This document shows, piece by piece, positions 1 through 10,300 of a DNA stretch of 64,000 nt (its first letter is position 1; each line of letters opens with the position of its first letter). The translations under genes and the position numbers were made by a program. The notes under the pieces were generated by a model. That model was not told the origin of the DNA, made no database searches, and saw nothing but the letters and a program-made list of their open reading frames with translations. This DNA comes from Selaginella moellendorffii (lineage: Eukaryota > Streptophyta > Lycopodiopsida > Selaginellales > Selaginellaceae), in assembly GCF_000143415.4 (NCBI RefSeq), contig NW_003314288.1, positions 809,888 to 873,887 of the forward strand. The letters run 5' to 3'.

Positions 1-1650
1 ACACCACTCGAGTATATCATTCCATCACTAAGAATGGCAATATAATACAAAATCAACCAAGAAAAATCAATCAAAAAAATGACTAACCATGCTAGAACAA
101 CTTATTGCTAGCTGAGAATCCTTTTGACTATCTCGTTTTGAAGTTTTGGAATGCTCAAGGAGTCTTTTTCTAACTCAGCAAAAATGTTGCTTCATATGAT
201 GGCCGAGGCTAACTATTATCAAACAGTTCTGTTGATAGAGTTATGCAATCTCATGTGTGAGGCACTACTTTGATGATGTCCTACGACTAAGGAGGAACAT
301 GAGATGCATATGAGGCAAATGCTGCCACTATTGAGGGAGAACAAACTGTATTCTAAACTGTCAAAGCATGAGTTCTTCTTGGAGGAGATCACCTATCTCG
401 GACATGTGGTGCCATGAGATGGTGTGCAGGAAGATCCTCAAAAGACTCAGATAGTCGTTGACAGTGGATTCTGTAAGAGTGTCCGTTGATCGAGGACGTG
501 TGTTCTGGTAGAGACGCATTTATTTTGGCCTGGAATGAAGTCAGTTGTTGATAAGAATGTGCACAGTTGCTAGACCGGCCAGGCAGTCACAATGGATTGT
601 CAGAAGCATGAAGGTCTCTACCATAGTTAACCTCAGCAGAAGTGGGATAGCATTTTCTATGAATTTTATAGTATGCGCTTCAAGGCAATGATGCTATCTG
701 GGTTGTTGTGGATTGTGTGATGATGTTGGCTCACTTCTTCCTTGTGAAGACGAATGCTATGGCTTTTGACCTTGCTCAGCTGTATTTCTCCATGGGCTGC
801 CTAAGGATGCTGTAAGTGATCGGGATCCCATGTTCACTTTGGTGTTTTGGCAGATGGTGTTCCAGAAGCTTGAGACAAAGCTGAGCATGAGCATCCACAG
901 TCAGATGGACAAACAAAATGAGTTAATTAGGTGCTGGAAGACATGCTGAGATCATTTGTTGGTCATCTGAAGAGGCAAGGTATTTGGAAGAAGTACCTGC
1001 CTTTGTTATAACTGTGCCTTCCATTTCGCTATTGAGATGGCTCTGTTTATGGCAATGTATGGCTTTCAACCTCGGTCCCCTGTTGGTATGAACTTGGCTT
1101 CTCTTAAGGTGCAGCAGGTAAAGGAGTTGGCTGATGAGCATCGTCAGCACAAGCAGTTTCAGGTTGGAGACAAGGTTTTCCTTCGGTTGTCTGAAGCTCA
1201 TTGAGCTCTTCAAGGTGGAGGTAGTTCTAAGTTGTCGCCACAGTACTGTGGGCCTTGGATTATTCTCAAACGAGTTGGAGACCTTGCCTATCAACTAGAC
1301 TTGCCTAGTGGTGTGAAGATTCATCCTGTTTTCTATGTAGGAAGTTGAAGGCATGTTTGCATTCTGGTAATATCTTGGACCAGTCTGCAATCAAGATTCC
1401 AGAGATAGATGTTTGAAGGTTGGCCCTACTTGTGTGTTATAGCAACGGCTAGCGTGCACACATAGTAAGACTTGGAGAGAGTTACTTGTTCAGTGGAATT
1501 GTTATTCTCCATATGATGCTACATGGGAAGCTGAGGATGATGTTGTTTCCTAATTTTGAGTATGACTTGGATGACATTCCAGAGGAAGAGGGGAAGTAGT
1601 CGCTTGCTCCTATCCTTTCTTTCTTTTCTGACCCCGTTGATGGCTGGAGG
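1..1650 (+). mobile_element. Decayed Ty3/gypsy remnants (copy X1: G1 tail plus G2 pol)
   Basis: The first ~270 bases match the 3' end of the gypsy element near 43.5 kb (called G1 here). From ~280 on the sequence matches a second gypsy family (G2): the end of reverse transcriptase up to ~460, then a direct jump to the integrase region (~470-1350), so RNase H is missing relative to copy X3. An integrase stretch around 930-1200 (PRSPVGMNLASLKV, QVGDKVFL) is readable with breaks. A chromodomain-like end (LVQWNCYSPYDATWE) lies near 1480-1550. A purine-rich stretch followed by TGTTGTGTCACG at 1651 looks like the start of a 3' LTR. Stops and frameshifts are frequent; the copy is dead. The same segment recurs at 24.3-27.2 kb (inverted) and 43.5-48.9 kb. 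Confidence 0.75.
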
Positions 1651-1717
1651 TGTTGTGTCACGTGAGACAGTTAGTGTTTTTGTTAGCGGGATGCTTTGCT
1701 AGCTTCTCTCTCCTCAG

Positions 1718-3331
1718 CTACTGTTCACATAGTTGGAGCAGAGGGAAAAATGTCACCGTATTTCGTGATGAACCAGCTGATTCTGGACCTAGGTCTCTGA
1801 TCAAAGAGCCAAATACCAACTGCAAATTTGCATGTGAAGAGGTGTTCAAGCATCTCCACGGGGTTTTCATTGCATAGAATACACAGAGTTTTGTGAACTG
1901 TGAGCCAATCACCAACAGGGATGCTGTCCTGCACAAGAAGCCAGCTTACCTTAGCTTCCACCAGTGTCTTCCACATGTTCACAATGTACTTCCGATTCTT
2001 CAACTTCTGCATAAGCCTGGTGTCAATTTATCCATCAAAAGCTCTCTGCCATGCTTAGACCTGTACATAAAAAAAGACACACTGAACTCATTACCTTCCC
2101 AGGATAACTGAGCCGGATCCTATACCTAGAATAATATAGGTCCCTCACAAACTAGTGTATTGTAGAGCATTCTCCCAGTTGAACCTTTAGTTCAGTCCAG
2201 TGTATTTCCCTCTCTGATGTATCGTCCTGATCCTTTTACCGAAGGCCATCCTGGGAACTGGGACCTCCTCGGGAACTATACATGGAAACAGTGCACCACT
2301 GTTATGGGGATAAAAAACAATACCTTGAGGTGATGGGGTTGTTTCCATAACAAAGATGATTTGAGTCTCAGCACCATCAAGCATTATCCAATCACGAACC
2401 TCAATAACTTAAGTTTGTAAAGCAAGATGAAGGCGATCACAAGCGATGCTGCCTTAAGCTTTGATGTGGAGTTTTCATCCTGTGTTGTAATGGGTTGTCA
2501 TGAGGCCATCCGATGAGCAGGGTTTGCTCCAAGCGGACTTTAAACAAATACCTGACTTTACCTTTTTCATTGTATCATACCTTGTCCACTGCTGAGGAAG
2601 AAAAACAAGATCCCAACAAGAACTTTGCTGTAAGTGATGGCTTGCTAGCTCTTTGTAGATCCAATAAGTCTTTGATCGAAGCTCCCACATTTCTATGCCA
2701 CCTAGGCCAAAGACCTCTACCCAAGCCTGGAGCTGAACAGTCACCTATATACTGTTGATTACTGTTCTTATGCGCTACTTTGAAGAACAAGCGATCAGCT
2801 AATGCCTCTGTCAGATGGTCTGGTTCTTTCTGACTTAACCTGGGTAGGAGTGTGACTTCCATATCTTCAACATCTCTTTTTCTATTCCATCCTGGACCTT
2901 CTTTGTGTTGAGAGGAGCAGTGCCAATCGATTCCTTGTTTCTAGTTACCACCTTGTCTAGGCAAGATCTTCAGTTTCATGGATATAAACCTGACACAATC
3001 ACTCTGAAGAGAAGAGCTTTGGATTGAATTCCTGGGTGTGGCACATTCCGAATAACTGAATTCCACTCTACTTTTGCCCAGACTTTGCACCCGCTGGAGT
3101 TTCTAAAGTTTCTACATATGTCTTTGGAGATCAAGTGTTGGTGAGTTATCGGGTGTTGTGGATCCAAGGTTTTTGCTGTGTAGGTCCTTATCACATCGTC
3201 CAACAAGTTGGTCCACAAATCTATGTGGGGCACTCAATGCACAACGTCAAGAGAAGATCCATGTGAAGCAGTTAGCTCGATATTGTGTGTGAACGGATTG
3301 ATGTAAGGATTCTACCATATATTCTATGGTA
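1718..3331 (-). mobile_element. LINE-like fragment with zf-RVT-type domain (copy X1)
   Basis: On the minus strand 2012-1725 encodes a segment resembling the zinc-binding domain at the end of plant LINE reverse transcriptases (zf-RVT): a W..L lead, then HKTLCILCNENP and HLFTCKFAVGIW, giving the C-x2-C...H-x4-C arrangement. Further minus-strand pieces (2384-2187, 2862-2575, 3233-2976) are conserved in all three copies but I do not recognise them. Near 2047-2105 there is an intron-like GT...TACAG interruption that recurs in all copies, so a captured spliced gene is an alternative to a LINE. It abuts the gypsy 3' end tail to tail. Homology to copy X3 stops at about 3331. Confidence 0.5.
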
Positions 3332-4001
3332 GATATAGATAAACTCAACAAGATTGTATTTAACAAGAGTAGGAGTGAGGTGTTATCATATTATGAATCC
3401 CACAAGATCAAGAGTGAGAGGTGTTAATCACATTTTTTATATGCTCCATATGATCCTGAGGTTTAGGGATATGAGGGGAAAAAAAGAATTAATTGGAGTG
3501 AAAATGCGTTATTGTTATTGTGAAATTAGAGTATAAATGTGACGAGCTAAGAGTAAAAACGTGATGTAGCAGCTTAAAAAAGGGAAGTAGGAATGCTCGG
3601 ATGGAGTTCCACCAGGTAGAAAAGATAAGTCATACCTCAAGCCTCAGATTGCTCCCAACCCCCTGCCTCCACCCGGTTGCCTACTTTAACCAAGCCCCGA
3701 ACCACCCAGCAGCCTTGGCGCACAGGGATGACATCAGCCCTGACCTCTTGCTCCACTGCTCCTACTTCTGAGCTGCTAGCAGCTTCTCCCCCCCTTAAGA
3801 AAAAAGGTCTGTTGTTCTCTTGGAGTTCAAGAGGCATCCTCTTCACCATCTCCTCTGTTTTTGCTAGCTAGTTAGCTCTTACAAGAAGGAGCACAAGCCA
3901 AGTTCAGCTCCATGCTCAGCTCTATCATCTCCTCTTTAAGACACCTCACCTCTTTGAAGCCATTCAGGAGAGCTAGCACGCTTCACGTCTAGACGTCCCC
4001 C
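3332..4001. other. No supported gene
   Basis: AT-rich to mixed sequence. A degenerate direct repeat of a GAGTGAGAGGTGTTA-like motif occurs at ~3366-3430. The short ORFs have no recognisable domain. A CT-rich stretch lies at 3650-3970. Confidence 0.4.
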
Positions 4002-4442
4002 CTATTTTTGTTTTGCGATTGTCTCTTCAAACTCATCATACTTATTTAACTCACCAAACCTTACCAAGCCGAGAGCAGGTTTTGAAACCCCATGAGTCAC
4101 CTTGGCCTTTTTCCATCTTCCAGTTGAGCTCTCCAACAATCGTGACGTGCGGATGCGTGCAAACTGCTCCTTGAGCCAGGACCATTTCTCCAGGAGATAA
4201 CTTATGCTACAACACTCTCCGCTCGACGATCCAATGTGGAAAGATCCACAAAGCTGTCCCACTCATCATAGTTGTAGAAGAAATCATCCTCATACTGCAT
4301 CTGCAACCTTGCTCGAGCCCAAGCCTCCGCCATTGCAAGCTTCTCCCTCATCTTGATCAGCTCACACTTGAGGCGGCAAAACAAGTCCAGGTCCTGAGGA
4401 ACAACAATGGAATACACCTTTCCTGGGTATCTGTCTCGAAAC
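4002..4442 (-). CDS. Unidentified coding-like exon(s), minus strand
   Basis: On the minus strand an acceptor-like CACAG at 4443-4447 is followed by an open stretch to 4202 (FRDRYPGKVYSIVV near its start; then an E/K/R/A-rich helical segment with KMREKLAMAEAWARARL; then an acidic/aromatic stretch with YNYDEWDSF). A second, overlapping frame stays open from 4262 to 4002. The composition looks protein-coding, with a likely coiled-coil-like helix, but the two frames do not join without a frameshift or splice. I do not recognise the family; the RYPGKVYS lead with a charged helix is only vaguely like the cytosolic loop of plant CSC1/OSCA-type channels, which is not enough to name it. It is probably a partial or broken gene. 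Confidence 0.3.
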
Positions 4443-4450
4443 CTGTGAAA

Positions 4451-6173
4451 GTACAGTGGACGATGTGGTGTTTCAGATCGCAGCGGAATGATAACTTGAT
4501 GAAAGCAACAAAACCATCAAGCTCGCTCTTTGGGGATCAATTATCATCTCGTCCTTTGAAGCAATGAGCAGCAGGCCTTGATCGCATCCAGAAGTACTAG
4601 AGATAGTCTGCAAAAGCAAGTTTGACACCATTTATTTTGGCAACACAGAAGAAAAATAAACTCAAGTTTCAAAATTTAGAGATGCATACAATCCAAATCA
4701 AGATCAATCTTCCACGAACTTAATGCCGCTTTCAGCACCTCCAAGCTCTGTTGAAAAACGTAGCCACGGTATGCCACAATCGTTCGCTTGAAAATCTGAA
4801 GATGTCAATCGAAGCATGCAAGCAAAAACATAAAGTAAAGAAGCGCAGGTGGACAACAAAGGAGATGAACTGAGCGAGGCCAAGAACACATATAAGGACT
4901 GAATGTAAGCATGTGAGGCCTTGCGCGGTTTTTTCCTCTGTGTGTGGCTTCATGTGCGAAGAGTTTGGTGTGGTAAGGTATGTTGCGGAGCAGCCAGAAG
5001 CCCAGGGTGAATATAAGTACATGAGGCCTTGTGAGGTTTTACCACCGCCCGAGGACTCCTGTGCATGGGCCCCGGGCGAGAGTCATTTGCGAAAGTGTTC
5101 TGCATGAAACTGGTACCCTGAGGCTTCTGGCCGTGTCACCCCATGAAGAGCATTTTTTATTTAATTTGTGTAGAGTGTGGTTTATTTTTGCATATTGAGT
5201 GTATCGATATCTTTTAGTTAGCAGATTATATTGAAGAACTGAAGACTACCTACAGTTAAGTGCATGTAGCAACAGATTATATAAAAAATGAATGCAGAGA
5301 ATAATGCAGCCGTCCGATCCCGGGCCCGGGGCAGCCTCCGAAGCCATGGTTCTCGGCAAGGGGAGGCCAGCCTAGGCTCGGGCCAGGGCCAATGGCCATG
5401 GTTAGCGAGAATATCGGCTCAATGTTGTGGCGGCCAATGGGCGGGATGCACACGTGGGGCACTCCTAGGGCTCCATGGCTGCTCTGCTTGGACATGGTTG
5501 TGTGGGCATTCCCGTGAGAGCCTGTGCGTGGTAAGTAACAGGGGTGAGTAGAATGGTAGTCGGGCACACAGTCCAGGCTCCTCTCGGGATCAACGCAGGA
5601 CTGTGAGAGGTAAATTGGCTCATCTCCAACTCAGCAAAGCTTTGATCCCTGTTCGCCACTGCCTCAAGAGCTCTTTGGCCTACAGGAAAGCAATTATCAA
5701 GGACACTCCCTCTTCATCCCCGGATTCTCTCGAGGAATCCCTTGCTGCTCGGCCTGGTGAGGGATTGTTGTTTCAGTACATGCTCGGGATCTACTCCGTT
5801 TGTAGGAACCAGGTGTTTCGAGTTGACGTAAGGCTGTCGAGTGGCTGCGCCAGCCAACACTGCTCCTGAAGTTTTGGAAATCCGACATGGCACTGATGTC
5901 TAGAGAAGGAGAAGGAGAAGGCGCCACCCGCAAGCATCACCTGGTTTAGCTTCGTTTTTAGATCGAGGTAAGTTGTAAGTTTGAATATCTTTGTATTCTA
6001 TGATGTGTAGCAACTGTTGGGAAAGGATGGGAAAGCTGGCATCAATCGGTTTGTTGCGGTAGCCCATGGATAAAACTGTAGTCCATGGACAGATGTATGA
6101 CATTATAGTCGGCACTCCAGAATCAATCCTAAGATAAATTTGTTTAGAATGATCATGTTAAAATAAAATGTAA
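4451..6173. other. Intergenic, nothing assignable
   Basis: No domain-bearing ORF was recognised. A GC-rich pocket at 5310-5480 contains a perfect 12-bp CCCGGGCCCGGG palindrome. The plus-strand ORFs at 5288-5551 and 5603-5869 lack any family motif. Confidence 0.4.
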
Positions 6174-6258
6174 GGGATGGTGGCGCAGTTGGTCAGCGCG
6201 TAGGTCTCATAGCTGCTGAGAAATCCTGAGGTCGAGAGTTCGAGCCTCTCTCATCCCA
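6174..6258 (+). tRNA. Elongator tRNA-Met (CAT), 11-nt intron
   Basis: This is a nuclear elongator initiator-unlike tRNA-Met. The acceptor stem GGGATGG (6174-6180) pairs with TCATCCC (6251-6257), with discriminator A at 6258. The D-stem is GCGC/GCGC, and the T-arm is GAGAG-TTCGAGC-CTCTC (6234-6250). The anticodon CAT is at 6208-6210. An 11-nt intron (6212-6222, GCTGCTGAGAA) sits one base 3' of the anticodon, where plant elongator tRNA-Met genes carry their intron. The T31/T39 apposition is normal for elongator Met. The intrinsic A- and B-box regions (GTGGCGCAGTTGG; GGTCGAGAGTTCGAGCC) look intact. It lies just downstream of the truncated end of a minus-strand LRR gene fragment. Confidence 0.95.
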
Positions 6259-6421
6259 TTGTTTTCAAGTTTGGTCTGAAAAGAAACTTGGATCATTAAC
6301 GATGTGTTAAGTTCAAACAAAAACGAACAAAATTCGTCAAGCCTGCAAATGATGGAACTGGCTGAGGAGAAAAGCATACACACATGCATCAGGTCAACTC
6401 CAAATTAAGAAGAAATATTAC

Positions 6422-6877
6422 ATTAGTTGGAGAGCTTTCAAGCCTAATGTTCCAGTAAAAGCGCTATCATTGATGTGTCTGTAAATGAAACAAAACTTGA
6501 GTGCAAAGTAGTTACCATATTAGCTATTTACATTTCAAAGAGGGTTGATATCCGCCCCAAACTGCTCGGCAGTGATCCAGCAAATCGATATTTGTCAAGT
6601 CTCCTGAAAATACACTATTACACAAGATCGTATTCTAGCATATTAGCTATTTACATTTCAAAGAGGGTTGATATCCGCCCCAAACTGCTTGGCAGTGATC
6701 CAGCAAATCGATTTTTGTCAAGTCTCCTGAAATTACACTATTACACAAGATCGTATTCTAGCCATCAATGACTTACATGATGGTCAGCTTGGAAAAGTTT
6801 CCAATTTCATCGGGAACTTCTCCAGAGAAGCCATTATTGTCCAGTAACCAGAAGGACAACATGTCCAAAAACCTCCA
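6422..6877 (-). pseudogene. LRR-protein (probable LRR receptor kinase) fragment, several exons
   Basis: On the minus strand several short exons each encode one leucine-rich repeat, the exon pattern seen in plant LRR receptor-like kinases. Exon A (about 6877-6777) reads LLDNNGFSGEVPDEIGNFSK and ends at a consensus GTAAGT donor (6776-6771). Two copies of a 72-nt exon follow (6726-6655 and 6603-6532), reading RLDKNRFAGSLPSSLGRIS, each with a TTTCAG acceptor and GTAAAT donor. A further exon (6478-6422, acceptor TTTACAG) reads HINDSAFTGTLGLKALQL. No kinase domain or signal peptide is nearby, and the series runs into the tRNA at 6258. I read this as a truncated gene or pseudogene; if exons continue elsewhere it could be a partial gene. 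The receptor-kinase assignment rests only on the LRR style. Confidence 0.6.
6517..6762 (-). repeat. Tandem duplication (2 x 123 bp) containing one LRR exon
   Basis: 6517-6639 and 6640-6762 are head-to-tail copies differing at only a few positions. Each holds the complete 72-nt LRR exon plus flanking intron sequence with its own acceptor and donor, so splicing would add exactly one 24-residue LRR. One substitution changes N to Y in the copy at 6532-6603. Confidence 0.9.
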
Positions 6878-7230
6878 AGAAAATGAGAAAGATACATACA
6901 AATGCTTGAGTTCAGGTAAGAAACATATTTCTGGCGCATCCACCTCTTTGTAAACCACCCAGCATTTGCTGGGCAAGTACTCGTAATAATCATAAAAACA
7001 TGATGTTCATCCAGTTAGAAGATTGTCTGAAAATTATGCATGCACTGATTCTTCAGCTCTTGAGCAACTGATTGCTGCTGGCTCACTTTCTATATATATC
7101 AAAGAGATTTTTTTTTAACAATAAACATCCAAGCTGCTGCAGTTAAGCTGTGACATTTTAAAGTTTGAAAAGCAAAAGAATTAGAAAAAGAAAAAACAGA
7201 AAACACGAGCTTTTTACTGCTACAGTTAAG

Positions 7231-7253
7231 TACTAACAAATCGGGATTTCTAG
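7231..7253 (+). other. Possible branch point and 3' splice acceptor upstream of PPR gene
   Basis: TACTAAC (7231-7237) is followed 14 bases later by TTTCTAG (7247-7253), a textbook branch-point/acceptor spacing. The PPR frame is open upstream from 7184, so a 5' exon spliced here is possible, but none was identified. Confidence 0.35.
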
Positions 7254-7269
7254 GGTATGCGTGCGGCGC

Positions 7270-7277
7270 TAGGGTTT
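7270..7277 (-). promoter_or_regulatory. Telo-box-like motif (AAACCCTA)
   Basis: TAGGGTTT on the plus strand, 24 bases before the PPR start codon. Plant telo-boxes of this form are common in 5' leaders of housekeeping genes; function here is inferred only. Confidence 0.3.
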
Positions 7278-7300
7278 GTGTGGTGTGTGTGTCATTTCTC

Positions 7301-10300
7301 ATGGAGTGGAAAACGTTTTTCAGGGATCCCACTTTCTGGTGGGACAACAGGTTCAAGAAGAAAAACAAGTTCTTCTCAGAGTCCTACCCGGATTTCAAAC
7401 ATGTTTCTACCGGAGAGAGCCTGTGGATCGCCAACAGGAAAACACCAACCTGGGTCTCTGCAAAACTCGAGTCGCTCGCTGACCCAGCTGTAGGTAAGGC
7501 CGCCACGGCCCGCTACAAATCTCCACATACCCCACCTGTAGCTGGTGATGAACCGGTGAGTTTAGGGAGGCTGATACACCGCGTGAGAGACTCAGCTGAG
7601 AGCAGATCCCTTTCTTTGGGAAAACAAGCCCATGAAGCTGTGCTCAAGAGTGATGAGCACAAAAGCAACATCTACTTGTTGACGGGATTGATCGATATGT
7701 ACTGCAAGTGTGGCGAGCTTGAGGAGGCTCGCAAGATTTTCGACTCCATGGGAACCCGGAGTCTTGTGTCCTACAACACGATCATCCAGGGCTGCGGCTC
7801 GAACGGGCAAGCTGAACTTGCTCTGGAGTACTACTCTGCCCTGAGAGCTTGTACCACCATTCAACCCAACGATTGGACACATGTCGCGGTGATCAGCGCC
7901 TGCTCCAGACTTGCTACCGAATCCAGCGAGAAGAGGGAGAGAGCTCTACGCATCGGGATGGAGATCCATTCAATGCTGAGCAAGGAGAAGAAACAGGTAG
8001 ATCTGTTCGTGGCGACTTGCCTGGTAGACATGTACTGCAAGTGTGGCGAGCTTGAGGAGGCTCGCAAGATTTTCCACTCCATGGGAACTCGGAGTGTTGT
8101 GTCCTACACCGCGATCATCCAGGGCTGCAACACGAACGGGCGAGCTGAACTTGCTCTGGAATACTACTCTGCCCTGAGAGCTTGTACCACCATTCAACCC
8201 AACGATCGGGCTCATGTCGCGGTGATCAGCGCCTGCTCCAGACTTGCTACCGAATCCAGCGAGAAGAGGGAGAGAGCTCTACGCATCGGGATGGAGATCC
8301 ATTCAATGCTGAGCAAGGAGAAGAAACAGGTAGATCTGTTCGTGGCGACTTGCCTGGTAGACATGTACTGCAAGTGTGGCGAGCTTGAGGAGGCTCGCAA
8401 GATTTTCCACTCCATGGGAACTCGGAGTGTTGTGTCCTACAACGCAATCATCCACGGCTGCGGCTCGAACGGGCAAGCTGAACTTGCTCTGGAGTACTAC
8501 TCTGCCCTGAGAGCTGATAACACCATTCAACCCGACAATCGGACTCATGTCGTGGTGATCAGCGCCTGCTCCAGACTTGCTACCGAATCCAGCGAGAAGA
8601 GGGAGAGAGCTCTACGCATCGGGATGGAGATCCATTCAATGCTGAGCAAGGAGAAGAAACAGGTAGATCTGTTCGTGGCGACTTGCCTGGTAGACATGTA
8701 CTGCAAGTGTGGCGAGCTTGAGGAGGCTCGCAAGATTTTCCACTCCATGGGAACTCGGAGTGTTGTGTCCTACACCGCGATCATCCAGGGCTGCAACACG
8801 AACGGGCGAGCTGAACTTGCTCTGGAGTACTACTCTGCCCTGAGAGCTGATAACACCATTCAACCCGACGATTGGACTCATGTCGTGGTGATCAGCGCCT
8901 GCTCCACACTTGCTACCGAATCCAGCGAGAAGAGGGAGAGAGCTCTACGCATCGGGATGGAGATCCATTCAATGCTGAGCAAGGAGAAGAAACAGCTAGA
9001 TCTGTTCGTGGCGAATTGCCTGGTAGACATGTACTGCAAGTGTGGCGAGCTTGAGGAGGCTCGCAAGATTTTCAACTCCATGGGAACTCGGAGTGTTGTG
9101 TCCTACACTGCGATCATCCAGGGCTGCAACACGAACGGGCGAGCTGAACTTGCTCTGGAGTACTACTCTGCCCTGAGAGCTGATAACACCATTCAAGCTG
9201 ATGCTTGCACCTACACCTGCGTCCTTGTTGCTTGCGGGAGTGTGATGGCGATCAAGCTCGGGAGGGAGATTCACCAGCTGGCGAAGCATAAAGGGCTGCT
9301 GAAAAACAATCCAGTTCTGGGCTCCAGCCTGGTGACCTTCTACGGCAAATGCGGTGATGTTGATTCTGCTCAGGAAGCGTTTGACGAGTGCCGAGCTCGG
9401 GACGACACGGGTCTCTGGAACTCTCTCATACAGGCTTACACTCTCCAGGGCCGATCGATCGAGGCCTTGGAGCGTTTCTATTCCATGACTCAGGAGGAGG
9501 GCTGTAAAGCTGACGATGTGAGTTTTGTCTCAGTGTTGAACGCTTGCAGCCATGGTGGTCTGGTGGGGAAAGGAAGGCAGCTTCTGGATGAAATGCCCAA
9601 GCAGTATGGAGTCAAGCCACGTCTGGAGCATTATGTGTGCCTGATCGATATGCTCGGGCGAGCTAACCTCCTCGACGAAGCTGTGAGAGTTCTCAGAGCC
9701 ATGCCTTTTGAAGCGGATGCAGTGGTTTGGACGTCCCTGCTCGGAGCCTGCCGGAAGTGGAAGAATTACACGATTGGCAAACTCGCGTTTGAGCGTCTTG
9801 TGGAGATGGATCCCAAGAGCGGCACGCCCTACGCATTGATGGCCAATATATTTGGAAACCTGGGGATGCTCAGTGAAAGGGCCGCTGTTGTGGAGAGAAT
9901 GAGAGGTGAAGGCAGCTTCAGGGAGCCCGGGAGAAGCTGGTGGACGGATGTTAGCTCAGGAAAAGTGCATTCTTTTTCTGTCGGGGATAGGAGTCACTCA
10001 CAGAGCGACGAGATTGCGGCCAAGCTCAAGCAATTGTTGCTGAGAATGAAAGAGGAGGGGTACGCGAGCGATGTGATCAACATTCTAAAAGACATACCCG
10101 AGGAAGATCACCTGTGCGGCCACAGTGAGAAGCTTGCGCTGGGGTGTGCTCTGGTGAACTCGCACCAGAAGGAGACCATCAGAATCGTGAAAAATCTCCG
10201 AGTTTGTGACGATTGCCATGCGGCCACTGCTCTCATCTCTAAGCTGGAAAAAAGGCTAATCATCTGCAAAGATGCCAGTCGGGTTCATGTGTTCCAGGAT

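Noticed and set aside
6207-6389. Minus-strand ORF ending MREARTLDLRISQQL
   Set aside because: It is the antisense translation of the tRNA-Met gene, a well-known annotation artefact.
7280-7300. PPR start at a GTG upstream of ATG 7301
   Set aside because: Plants rarely start at GTG; the PDF-like motif begins right after ATG 7301.
7592-9289. Series of 66-97 aa ORFs on both strands repeating every 333 bp
   Set aside because: Shadow frames of the tandem repeat inside the PPR gene.
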